Shown here in pieces: positions 11,484-24,100 of a stretch of 64,000 bases of DNA; positions within the stretch are counted from its first letter, which is position 1; the number at the start of each line of letters is the position of its first letter. The translations under genes were made by a program, and so were the position numbers. The DNA comes from Gordius sp. MW1 (taxonomy: Eukaryota > Nematomorpha > Gordioida > Gordea > Gordiidae). Location: assembly GCA_964036665.1 (NCBI GenBank), contig OZ038530.1, positions 20,730,001 through 20,794,000 of the forward strand. The letters run 5' to 3'. The notes under the pieces were generated by a model. That model had not been told where the DNA came from. It saw nothing but the letters and a program-made list of their open reading frames with translations, and searched no databases.

Positions 11484-12185
11484 TTTTTACTTAAGTTTAC
11501 TGCGACCGAACTTGTGGAGAATATTGAATTTTGTGAATTTACAGTTAAAACTAAGCTTAAGCTAGAAGTGCTAAACGAATTTAATCTAAACAGCGTAAAA
11601 GGATTATCTTTCTAGAAGATTCGAAATCTTAAATAAGTTTAAATTACAATAGAATCCTCAGCTTTTATATGACAACTAATAGAAATGTTAACTTCCGAAT
11701 ATCTATTTAAGATATTTACCTAATAAAAAACATATTATTCAATTAAAGTAAATGTTATTTTTACTTAAGTTTACTGCGACCGAACTTGTGAAGAATATTG
11801 AATTTTGTGAATTTACAGTAAAAACTAAGCTTAAGCTAGAAAAACGAATTTAATCTAAAAAGCGTAAAAGGATTATCTTTCTAGAAGATTCGAAATCTTA
11901 AATAAGTTTAAATTACAATAGAATTCTCAGCTTTTATATGACAACTAATAGAAATGTTAACTTCCGAATATCTATTTAAGATATTTACCTAATAAAAAAC
12001 ATAATATTCGATTAAAGTAAATGTTATTTTTACTTAAGTTTACTGCGACCGAACTTGTGAAGAATATTGAATTTTGTGAATTTACAGTAAAAACTAAGCT
12101 TAAGCTAGAAGTGCTAAATGAATTTAATCTAAGCAGCGTAAAAGGATTATCTTTATAGAAGATTCGAATGCTTAAATAAGTTTAA
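11484..12185. repeat. Tandem array, ~270-bp period, 2.6 copies
   Basis: The block starting ACTTAAGTTTACTGCGACCG begins at about 11489, 11763 and 12032. The copies share GAATATTGAATTTTGTGAAT, AAGCTTAAGCTAGAA and a TTCTAGAAGATTCGAA block with few changes. The array lies entirely inside the hAT element. A 20-bp inverted repeat around AAATTTTAAATAG (near 11325-11350) lies just upstream. Confidence 0.85.
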
Positions 12186-12984
12186 ATTACAAATTATTTT
12201 ATTGAAATTAAATTAGATTCAATTAATAAATAGCAATTAATTACCTGTTGTGAATTTAATTAATTGTTAATGATTAAGTTTGTAGATGGTTTATTGGAAA
12301 TAAAGAAATGAGTATTTGAAAATTTACAAAGTCATGCTCTCTATACGATTTTTCGTTTCCCTCGGAAAAGCCATTAAATTCCAAGGTTGAGTAATTAAAG
12401 TAAGATTAAGTTATTGGGCGAAGCGGGTACTCGAGAGTATGTTTTTGGGGGGGGGGCATTAATTAGGGTTAATAAATAACCTATCAAAATTAATTTTGGG
12501 ATAACAAATATTTTTTTTTAATTTGAAAAGGTGCCTAACATTAAGAAATATTAAATTATTATTAAATAAAAAATATAATCCTCAAGGTTTATATGTAAAC
12601 TATCAAATTGGCATAATGCGAGCATACTTACGAGCTTGGAAAGAATTTAGAGGCTTCCATTGGAGGGACCGGTTAAAATTTAAAAAAATCACTTTGCCCC
12701 TCCCAGGTATTGACCTACGCAAGTCCTGCATTAAGGATACATAAAATTAAAATTAAACTTTGTTACAAACATAATTATTTAAACTAATTTAAAACTCCTC
12801 GTTTCAAATCATCAAAAGCGAATAAAAAATAAGTTTAAAAACGGGTATATGTGCCAAAATTCAAAAATATTTAAAATTAGGCGTGTAACAAACATTATAT
12901 TATAAAACATGACAATGTTAAGATTTTGCAGAATTGTTGGGAGAAAGTTTTTGTTGAATTTGAACAATTTTTAAAAAAATCAAA

Positions 12985-13665
12985 AATTTGGCCAATGGTC
13001 ATTTTTTTCCATTGGTCAGTACCAACAGATACTCTATAAGTCAATGATAGCCAAAAAAACGAAAACAAAATTTTCGAATAACATTTTGGCCAATGGTCAT
13101 TTTTTTCCATTGGTCATCAGCCAGGACACGGTAAAAGTGGATATAAATTCATAATAGTCAAAAAAAACTAAAAAAAAATTTTCGAATCACATTTTGGCCA
13201 ATGGTAATTTTTTTCCATTGGTCAGCAGCCAGCGGACGGCCAAAAAGTCATAATAGCAATGGTAGTAACAGGAACAATCATAATAGTCAAAAAAAACGAA
13301 AAAAAAAGTTTCGAATCACATTTTGGCCAATGGTCATTTTATTCCATGTGTCAGCAGCCAGCGGACGGCCAAAAAGGCATAATAGCAATGGTAGTAACAG
13401 GAACAATCATAATAGTCAAAAAGAAACGAAAAAAAAATTTTCGAATCACATTTTGGCCAATGGTCATTTTATTCCATTGGTCAGCAGCCAGCGGACGGCC
13501 AAAAAGTCATAATAGCAATGGTAGTAACAGGAACAATCATAATAGTCAAAAAAAAAACGAAAAAAATAATTCCGATTCACATTTTGGCCAATGGTCATTT
13601 TTTCCATCGGTCAGTAGCCAGCGGACGGCTAAAATGTCATATTATCAATGGTATTAACAAGAACA
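12985..13665. repeat. Tandem array, ~110-130-bp period, about 5 copies
   Basis: TTTTGGCCAATGGT recurs at about 13084, 13193, 13321, 13451 and 13582. It is followed each time by a TTCCATTGGTCAGCAGCC block, CGGACGGCCAAAAAG and AATAGCAATGGTAGTAACAG. More diverged copies occur near 12987 and 13785. CCAATGG words face each other in each unit, so single units can fold. The reading frames spanning the array are repeat translations, not genes. Confidence 0.85.
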
Positions 13666-14079
13666 AAATATTAATTTAATTAACAGGGACCCATATCAGT
13701 AGAGGCATAGGCCCTTGTAGTGGAGGGCACAGGGTAATTATCAATGGTAACCTATTCAAAAACGAACAAAAAATTTCGATTTATTTGGCCAATGGTAATT
13801 TTTTTCAATGGTCAGTAGCCTGCGGACGGTCAAAAAGTCGAATTATCAATGGTATTAACAATTAATTTAATTTAAAAAAGGCTGGCGCCAATAACTTGGT
13901 GGACGACGGACGGACGACGGACGGACGACGGACGGACGACGCACAAAAAACGAGCCCATAAATTGCATAGCAATTAATATAAATTATTATGAAAAAAATG
14001 GGGGGGGGGGGGCCGCAAACAAATTATAAAATATTTGGGGGGTTGCGTGTATAAAAAGGTTAAGAACCATGCAATAGAG

Positions 14080-17000
14080 GGTTAAACACGCTCTTTTCAC
14101 AGAAAGTATTGTATAACTTTTAAATTAAATGCAATATTTGCAGGTGTTTATTTCAAAAACAGTCCTCATACCTAAATTTGCTATTCTGTTCAACGTTCTC
14201 TTAATAAAAACTTAGAGACTATGACACACTGAATAAGAGAGCATTCTATAAGCGATTAGTTATAATAGAAAGGCTATAATTAATTTATGCAAAAGTTGAG
14301 AAATGATTTCAAGGATACATCACAAACGTAAGATCGCCTTAAAAAATATCATTAAATTTCGATAATTTTAATAAAACTTGGGTGCTCTACATTAGATCTA
14401 AATATGATAACTTGTGTACGAACTATCTTGGTAGGTGAATTTTTAGAATTAATTAAACATAAGTTACTATGCAATTAAATATCATAAACATATATAGTTT
14501 TAAATAATAAACTTAATTATTTGTAATTAATTAAAAATTACTAAAATAGACCTGTATTTACAATGAATACATTTTCATAATTCGACATTTTAACAGCCAA
14601 TAGACTTTAACTTTCTGTATTTATAAATATTCAAACGGAAGACTGTAATAATTTGCTTTCACGGAATTCAATAAATTTGCTAAAATAAAACTTGTAAAAG
14701 GATATTATTTCGAGCCAAAAACTTTGTATGATATTATTTGATATGTCTAGAAGGTTATAACATAACCGTGCTTAACTTCGAATTCACAGCAGATTTATAT
14801 TTCAGACGCATAACATTGCACTGGAAATCTTTGCCAATCACACATTTTATAAACATATCTTACAATTCGCTTTTCTTAATTAATAATTTTTGTATTAGTT
14901 TTAGCGTCTTACTCTAAAACAAACATTAAACAAATTAATTTAGTGATAATATATTATAGGACATTGTGATCCATTAATTATTATTATTGATCCGACTTTT
15001 CGTAGAAGACCGAACAACAAACAAATGTATAATCATGTAAATGTGCTATTTAACATTGCTGTTCCTATTAATATTTCTATAACAATATTGAACTCCTCTA
15101 ATACATATATCTATAAATTACTTTAACCAGGCCATTCATTAATTGGAGGGTATAAATGGTAGATTATCATGTATTAACCAATAATTGCAAACGTATTAAG
15201 CCATATACTATATGAGAAACTTTTGTCAAATCAATTTAATTAATCCTAATTCTTTAAAAGTATATAAATTTAATTAATATAACCCTATGGCCTACGTATA
15301 ACATTGGAGGTTAGAGAGGATTAAGCTATGCCAAAACGATGTATAAACTAAAACATTATTTGACGCTCGATTGAATGCAAAATAAGTTGTTTTATCTAGA
15401 GAACTTTATCACATAAATTACTAAGTAGCTCGTGTCATTAAATCAATAGGATTAGCCTAGAAGTATTTATAAAATACTGCAAATATAAAATGTGTCTTTT
15501 TACGTTAAAACTTTATATAGGGTTGTCCAGTTTTACATTAAAAAAGAGAAAATTCGAATACAAATTTCAGAATTCAGCTTACCAAGCAAGACACAGGACT
15601 TTTTGACAATTTATTTATGGGCTATAAAAACCATTGATCGCAAAATATTTATTTAATTATTGCAAAAATTATTTTAAAAGTTGGAATATTACAAGTAATG
15701 TTTAACAGATATTGATATTTACACTACTCAAATAATCAAATACTTAATTTTAATATACAATAGTTTATATGAGCTACAATTTTCAATATATTAAAAGATT
15801 ATACACATAAGCTTTGCATTTTTTGAAAGTCCTAATACCATATTTATGTCCAACTATGTTTCTTTGAATATTTTTACAAATGAGTTAAGATTGTCACACT
15901 TCGCTTCAATTGACAAAGAACACTCAAAATTTATGGGTCAATATCTTCCATTCCAATGATTATTATAACAAAATATTATCATATAAAAGATTATGAGTCA
16001 GCCAAGTGCAACCACTTCAATGATTTATGCAAATATTCCATTAGCATAGACTTTTCGGGTTTTTATAAAGTCAACGTCTTGATTTTAGCAATATTTTTTT
16101 TTAACAATTGCCTCTTTTACCATCCAAACAATCACACCGTAATAAATAATTTTAAGTGATTTTTAATGAAGTTTTTTTATTCGCGTAATGAAAGGCTCAT
16201 TCGTACTCATTATGCATATCACATCACACACCTCGACAAATAGTGTAATTAACAATTTTTTTACCATATTCTTCTGCAAAATAATATGAAAGTTGATCTA
16301 TCGGTCTCCCGAGACTCCATATAATGCCAAGTAGGCAGCTTTATACCCAAGGTGCCGGGCGGTTTAAAGAGTTACGCAAACCTTATCTAATTTAATTTAT
16401 AATTGCCGCCGTGCCTTAATAAATTTGTCACATGTCGTACTAACACAAATTATGTTGTATGAATATAAATTATGCGCCACCAAAAAGGCTGGATGTCCAT
16501 GGACGATTTTGGTCTCAGACGACGGCACATGGTTAATACGTTAATTTACATAGTACCCGACTACCATAAATTACCGGGAGTGATAATAATTGTTTTCGTG
16601 CTTGATGAATTATACCCATATATCATAATCCTGCAGGGCATAATTGCTGAGCCTGTTTATTGATGTTTTGTTAGGTGATTTTACATGGTTAGATTGTTAT
16701 GTAAATAACGTTGAATTTTGGTTTCATGTTACTTTAAAAAGTTATTTATTTAATAAAATTCATAACTATAGGTTAAAATAAAAATTTATAGCATTATCAA
16801 CGATTAAAATATAAATTAATCCTAGGACCGGATAACTTGTGGCATTTTCATTCTTCGACCAGATTTATCTATTTTTGCATTGGATTTGTCTGATTGCTTT
16901 CATAAACGTAACCATAATTAAAATAGAGAATGGAACTCAACCAAATCGAGATCGGAAGGGGGGGGGGGGGGGTTAAGCCGTTCAGTCTCCCTCCGGCTAA

Positions 17001-18435
17001 GCCCATGGTTGCTTCCAACAATTGAATATTATTTAAATTTAAGTTAAGACATGTTAAATTTAATATTCATAGGTCTCTCGATTAATCAAAGTTATGCTAA
17101 TAATCTAGATACCATACCAGGCGCTAGAGATAGCATTAGATTTGTGTGATTTCTTTAAGGTCATGTCGTGAATTTTTTTTTCTCCCTTGTTTCCTTACGT
17201 GACATTATTAACGCTTTGCCGAGCTCGTAAATTTTACTGATCTTCTCTCCGATGCCCTCACATTCATCTCACACTTCGGATGGCACACCAATGTTTGACT
17301 TAAGTTTTACGGCAAACCAATCGAGCCTCAGCCATCTGTAGGCGATAAAACACTTCTTTAATTTTGTCTTTATATTCTTTGACTAAATGTCTCACATCTT
17401 AATTAAGATGAAAAATTAAAACGACGTTTTCAAAACGAGACGCGTGTACAGTCTAAACTTCTTAATCGCAAATCGGATTATCGCGAAAAATTTTTAATCG
17501 CAAAGTTAACTGCCATTTTGTTTTTTTAAACGATAATATTAACAAAAACATCGTTTTTTGACAAATCGCTTAATAGTAAAATATCGGAATTCACAAACAT
17601 TTTCGAGTCCTTAAATCAACCAGATAATTATGTAAAATATCGTTTTATTGCGAAGCGTAAAAAATGAATATTAAATATCATGTACATATACTTTTATTTC
17701 CATCGTTTAATCGCGAAATATCGGTTAATCGCAATTTTTTTTCTCAGGCCCAAGGCTTTGCAATTAAACGGTTTTGACTGTAGTGAATTATAGGTTTAAA
17801 ATTTTATCTTATAACGCAAGTTATCAAAAGTTAGTCTCGTTTATACGTGCAAACATTGAATGTAAATTGAATGGTTAATATTTAAACAAAAATTTTCATA
17901 AGAATACTTACTAAACCTTAAACGTAAACAAAGCAAACTTTGAAACAAAAAAAATAAGTTTGCTTTAGCATAACTCCTCATACCATGATAAAGGATCTGA
18001 AATAAAAGCAATTTGCTACAACCATCGGATAGTTTGTATTGTGCTGTTAAAGAACGCTTTGATTTATGTTAATCGATGCCGATTGATTTGTGAAGCACCT
18101 ATTTTAAAAGCATCTTAAACAATCTGCTTTTTAACACATAAAATCCATCCGATTCTCTATGTAGAAGGTGTACATTTAAAATTAAAATCAGCATATTACA
18201 GTATTTGTTAAGAATTCTATATTTTGAGCTTTTAATATTTTAATATTATGATTTTAAAATTATAGTTTAGATTAATTATTAATGATAAGGCAAGAAAGTT
18301 TATGATGAATTATTGCAATTTTTAAACCAAGCCTTTATGGTTTGTTAAATGATGTATATTTATGTCCTCTTCCATACCTATCCTAACTCCAAATTTGTTA
18401 TAGATTATTTTGGATAAAAATGGTTATTTCTAATT
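14080..18435. other. No gene seen
   Basis: AT-rich DNA with no frame showing domain-like composition. 14752-14818 shares about 60 bp with the centre of the MITE at 25933-26217 (around CTTAACTTCGAATTCACAGC). A G run of 14 occurs near 16960, beside a pyrimidine/purine inverted stretch. Nothing else was recognised. Confidence 0.5.
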
Positions 18436-18444
18436 GATTAAAAC

Positions 18445-18660
18445 GAATCGGGGTCAAAGTAGCAGAATGATGAAAAAGTAGCAGAAAAATATTTTTTTAG
18501 ATTATCAATATATTAAAATTAATTCTCAAATGGGGAGGGAATTTGATGTGCAAATAACCCTAACCTTAACCTAAAACGCCAACCTAAAACCCTAACCCTC
18601 CTGGCCAATCTTGATCTGATCAATTTGGCTGCTTTTTTTCTGCTACTTTGACCGGGTGCC
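18445..18660. mobile_element. Foldback element 2, same core as element 1
   Basis: The left end reads GGGGTCAAAGTAGCAGAATG and has a second AAAAGTAGCAGAAA 16 bp further in. The right end read inward gives CCCGGTCAAAGTAGCAG. The direct repeat GATTAAAAC flanks it at 18436-18444 and 18661-18669. The core (about 18523-18605) shares CAAATGGGGAGGGAATTTGA and CCTAACC/CCTAAAACGC with the element at 565-814. The arms, however, carry a different sequence built on the same plan. Confidence 0.75.
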
Positions 18661-18669
18661 GATTAAAAC

Positions 18670-20700
18670 AAAGAATCGGATCAATACAATTCTTTATCAT
18701 TTCATCTATTTGAGTAACTTAATGACGGTTAAACATTTTAACAACTTCAAACAGTCTAATTTTTAAATATATGATGAAACACATTTAATAAAATTGGGTC
18801 AACCCGGTTGAAGCTGCAATTTTAAAAAACTCAAGCTAAAAAATCTAAATTTATATCATTATATAAATAATTTTATATGAAAAATAACTTTATACTTCCA
18901 CCTACAATTTATTTAATACATAATAATAGCATGTTATAAAGTTGGTTTTATAAAGTATTATCGGACAAGGCCTTAATAAAACCATCTTTCTTATACGATG
19001 GATTAAACATTTCAGATTTCATCTCGCAACATGTAATTTGACATTATTCAAAACTAGACTGTCCTATATAACAATAAGTTTTTCACGGTTTTTAATGACT
19101 TTTTGGGTATAATTATAACTAGTTATTTGTGTAAAACACGTTCAATATGATGAGCATAATGTTTCAAGGTTAATCTATTGTCGTATGATGAATAGGGAAC
19201 GAATTAAATGGGCCATGCTTTTGTGTAACTAATTTTAAAGCTTAATGCATGCATCGCGAGGAATTTTTAAATAGGTTAATTTACCATTTAATAGGTTAAA
19301 AATTTAAGCCTCCTCCCACACTCTTAGTTTACTGTCGCATTCGTTGATGATTGATTTGTTAATTGCATAACGTTTTCCAAATAATAATAATCGATGATTT
19401 AGCTTAGTTCTATTTTATCCTTAAATTTTTTTATTCATTTAAGAAAAAATAATTTATAACTGGTTTATTTGTACGAAAATTATTTTAAACATGTACCAAA
19501 AAGACACATTAAGGATAGGGATTGATATTTTTTACATTACTTAGCATTGGCGTAGGAAGGGGGTGGTTTTCGGGTTAGAATACCTCCCATGATTTTGAAT
19601 TTATAAATATTTGTTGGAATTTTACTTTAAGTATTTTATTATTTTTACACTATTGTCACTTTAAACATTTAGAAAAAAAAATATTTTTATCCAAAAAAAG
19701 TTACAAAAAAAATTTCACCTCGAAAATTTTATACCCCCCCCCCCTGAGGAAACTTTACGCCTATGATACTTAGCCCCATATAAAATTAATCAAAACATCC
19801 ACTACTGTGGAACCAAATGCACAAAGAATCAACGTCAAAAGCCTACACTTCAAAGGAAAATATTTTAAAATAAGTCGACTTTAAAAACATATATTTCTTG
19901 AGGTAAAGTAACTATGTAATATCCTTGGATTTAACTGATACCAAATTTGTTGAATCACAATATTCGCAAATCATTGAGATTAGATCTAAGGATTTAGAGA
20001 TTTCTAAACTATCTGATGTACCTTTTAAAATTTTATTTAAATAATGTTTTGAAACTATGTAAATATCTAAATTAATTATATTAAATAGCACCCAATAACC
20101 AAACATCACATAAAAATATGATGTTCACGGGGATGTATCCCATTAAAATCATTCTTAGCTACAAGAGTTTAGCTTAAAATAATAATTCGTTAAAGGGGAG
20201 AGAAAGGAAAAGGCAATGAAACATTTATACCGTTAGGCGGTGTTAAATAAATTAATATTTCGAAGGAAAAAAACGATGCTGAGAAGGGGAAAAATTCAAT
20301 TAGCTTTACGACTTTGTCTTTAACGCGCCATTAAATAAGGTAAGTAGCGACAAAAATTTCTAATTAACGATCCTTGCCATGCCCTCTGTTCTTTCATTAA
20401 AAAAATCGAGGCAAAAATATGTATTGACCGGAAAAGAGAAACCTATGTCATGTCCAACAAATAACACCAACAATAAAATAGTTTAAATTAGGATGTCATA
20501 ATGTAAACACTATCTATAAGGATGCATATACATTCAAAAAAAAATAAATAAAATAACAAAATCCAATTATACATTCTATCTCCTAACCTCTGCCGTTCGT
20601 TTTTATATTGAAAACTCTGTTTACATTTATCTCAATATAAAAATAATAATTATTTGCAATTTTCATAATGCGATTGAATAAGCGGTTCCTCTTCACTAAC
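18670..20700. other. No gene seen; presumed upstream region of the receptor gene
   Basis: AT-rich. 19548-19770 has GGCGTAGGAAGGGGG at one end and an opposed CCCCCCC...TTTACGCC end, resembling a decayed CATGGGCGTAGCC-type element. A promoter for the downstream receptor gene should lie here, but no motif decides its place. Confidence 0.45.
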
Positions 20701-21128
20701 TGATTATGCCAAAGCAATCATCACCCCTCGCGTTGAAGTATCCAATTTTCGTTGGTACTTATAGTAGTGATGGTGATAAAGCGATTTGTTTCCAAACTCC
20801 AACTCCCCATAATACCACAACATCTCCCATCATAATCTACTACTCTTATTCCAATTACAATTCTCACTATAACGACCGCGTTTTTTACATCGTTTTTTAC
20901 CGCATTTACCATCTTATACCTGACACCCCCATCGTAGTATTATTTGCCATAGACAAGTTAGAGCATCGTTTAGTTACCTCTTGGTATTTATTGATTGTCT
21001 GCCGCCAAGCTTTAATTTGGGTTCTCCTGATTCGACTCGAATTCCGTATAATCCCAACCCATGGGTCGTCCTTAATCTCCGATGATCTTATGATTCTAAC
21101 ACGAATAAATGAATCACTTAGCACGACA

Positions 21129-24100
21129 ATGTATTTAGTGATTGGCATTTGTCTAGCTCTTTGTGACCTGGCTCGCTCCACCAAATCCGACTCGTTCAAT
21201 TGGTCTGGTTCAGGTGGTAACGGCTCCTCTAATAATTTAGAAACGAACGACTCCAAAGACGATTACATAATACGGGAATATTTTATTTACCAAGATAGGG
21301 ATGATGATTACGGTGATACCATAGACACCAACCCCAATTTGTATAAACCACTGAACGACGAAGGGCATTTGGAAAGCTTAACTGCAAGGAAGAAGCTTAA
21401 ATACGACAAGGTCCTTTTTCAAACTTATCCAAAATCTAATTACAGTCCAGTCACATCAACCGGCAAACGCTTGGAATCGAGCATTTTATACAATCCCCAC
21501 CCCAATGATATGAGTCGGTCGAGGGTCACTTCTAACAGCGTTGGGCCAAATTACAACACCTATAATCGTAATGCCACTTTTAAGCTTCCTTCCTTAGTGT
21601 CAGGGCGAAAGGTAAGGGCTAGGGCAAAGGTTATAACTAAACATGGTAACATCTCTCTCCTCCGATCTGCCAACCGAACCGATAAAGCTACTGCAAAACT
21701 ACCGACTCAATTTAACGCCACTAAACTTCGGCAATCCTCGACCTCCTCCTCTTTTTCTATTACAAATTCGTCCACGACGACATTACCAACGTTAACTACG
21801 ACCCACTCGCCATTACCTAATAGTGCTGTTGGGACTAAAAAACAAGGTAGCGCCTCCGGGCTTAAGATAGATATGGTGACTCAATTCTTGAAGATCGTAG
21901 AAGAATATGAACAAGATATCGAACATTGTAATGCGGGTACGACGGTTAATTTGGGCGAAGGTGTTATAGATCAATATGGCTTGAAGAGGTATTATTCTCA
22001 AGCGTTGATAGCCGTGAATAGAGCTAATCTCCTAACCCGACTGTGGAAATATGGGGAATCCGAAGTTTTAGCTTCTGAATATTTACTCTACAGCCTAGTT
22101 CGTTCGATGGTGGAATCGGATGAAAATATTTTTGCCGCTGGTAATTGCTACGATGCCTACGAATACAAGGATTATTTTTTGTATTGCCCCTTCGCCCATT
22201 ACCTTCCCCAAGGTAACCAGATTCTGGTAAAAGATTTGTCCGTACAGTATAAATACATGGGGAACGATTCCGAATGGTTTCACAGCCTCAAGGTTTACGC
22301 CAAAAAACTCGCCAATTTCCACAAAATCAAAGGTTAGCTCCTCATCAATTATTTACGTTTTTTCCAAGAATTCACAATTTTATAATTCGTAGGGTATCTT
22401 TTAGAGGGGTTAGATAAGAGTGAAATACCCCCCGCCCTCCTTGAATGTCCAAAATTCTACCGTGTTTAAAAAAGTTCTGCGTGTATGAAACTTAATTAAT
22501 ACTTAAAAATAAATCTTTATACAGGCTCAATATTTTAAAAGCCCCCCCCCCGCCCGACGAAAAAAGTATCCTTAATATATATTTGCATTCAACGACTTTA
22601 TTAATTTAAGAAATTGCTGATATTTAAATTTATATGTATGTTTTGTGTGGGAAAAATTCTAACTTTTTCCCAAAATCCCATATTGTGAACCATATGCAAT
22701 TTTTCATTTTATTTAAAACTAACTTAAAGAATTACAAAATTTATTTAGTTGTGAACTGGGAAATTGTGTTGGATTTGATCCTAGGTAATTGTGGAATCTT
22801 TAATCCATAATAAGGAAAATGCTTCTTAAGTTTTCTCTTATAGTGGCTTATAAATTTTTCAAATTAAAATACATATTTTTACAAAAGTTAATTAGTGATA
22901 AATGATGAATTTGCTCTGCTTTTTAGAAGAACCCGTAGGCATTTATCAATTATTTATATACGCTAGCTAGATTAAAAATTTAATAATTAATAATAATTAT
23001 TATGACGTCGTTGAACTTTTGATGTTACCGGCTTATTTTATATCCATAAAGTAACTAAATGGAATTAATTTATCGCATAATATTATTGTTAAATAAATAA
23101 TTAAAATTTAGATCGTATAGCGTTTAAAAATAATTTAATTATAATCCAACTTTATAAGCTAAATTATTGCTTATTTTAAAAACACTATTTTAAAACACAT
23201 CTTTAATAAAGCACTTGATCGAAGTCTCAAATTTATCGAAAAACACTCGAATATTCATAAGTTAAATTGTTAATTGCAGTATTGTATGACGGCCTATATT
23301 TTTGAAGTTTTGATTTGCACTTCGCTACGATGTAATTCAATACCTGCAAAACTCAAACTACTTTCCCCTAAATATGACCTAGCTGCACATTCCATTATTG
23401 TCAATTTAATATGAAAACGAAAACAACAGAAGCGGTTTTTAAAACAGGCCCCATTTATGCAGCATCTGTTGCTATATATTATTCAGTCAAACAATATATT
23501 AAATTAAGACGCAATTTTTTACTACAAATCGACTCTGTGTTCACATCGACCTTTTAATATTCTTATTAAAATAATAATTTGCTTCGATATTTTACGCAAT
23601 TAATCTTCCATATATGCACTTACGCGCATCGCATCAATTCCCCAAAGAGTAGTCATCTTATTAATAACTGAAGTTACTTAATTCAACGAACATAGTATGC
23701 ATGGAAATTAATTAAAAAAATTAAAATCTAAGATTTACGGCCAGTAATCCGGAATAATTAATTTGCGATTTGCTATGCTAATACGAACACTTTCATTAAA
23801 GTTGTTGTGGCCGTGTGCAAAGAGAGCTTGATAATGTTAGGATTAAGTGCACTGTTGCGTGTTCAATAGAAGATCGCCGCCTTTTCTTTGATAACAGATC
23901 GCTTTAATTAACGGAAAACTGTTAAAAAAACTTTTTCAATTATTAAATACATGCAAAGAATTTAATGGAGTGGAGTACCATTGCCCTTAAATAATAATTT
24001 TATTAGGGTTGTTAAATGAACTAGAACTGATGCCAGATAAAGTTTTTGGTTTAATTTTTTTTTTATGATTTTAATATTTTTTAAAGAGTCCTTTTTCGAT

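Larger units (their letters stand above)
10802..14071. mobile_element. Defective hAT-superfamily transposon with 8-bp target duplications
   Basis: The left end begins CAGTGATTTTTAACCT. The right end, read inward on the minus strand, begins CATGGTTCTTAACCTT, an imperfect inverted repeat typical of hAT ends. Identical 8-bp direct repeats CAATAGAG flank it at 10794-10801 and 14072-14079, the duplication length made by hAT transposases. Inside are a transposase C-terminal remnant (10918-11239), two tandem arrays (about 11484-12185 and 12985-13665) and a nested piece of another repeat near 13905-13975. At 3.27 kb it is the size of an autonomous element, but most of the transposase is missing. Confidence 0.9.

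Noticed and set aside
13201-13657. Two overlapping frames of 103 and 132 codons with repeated SGRPKSHNSNGSNRN
   Set aside because: These are translations of the ~130-bp tandem array inside the hAT element. The period and the frame are set by the repeat, and both frames are equally open.
20906-21256. 116-codon minus-strand frame opposite the first receptor exon
   Set aside because: Shadow of the conserved plus-strand coding exon; no independent features.
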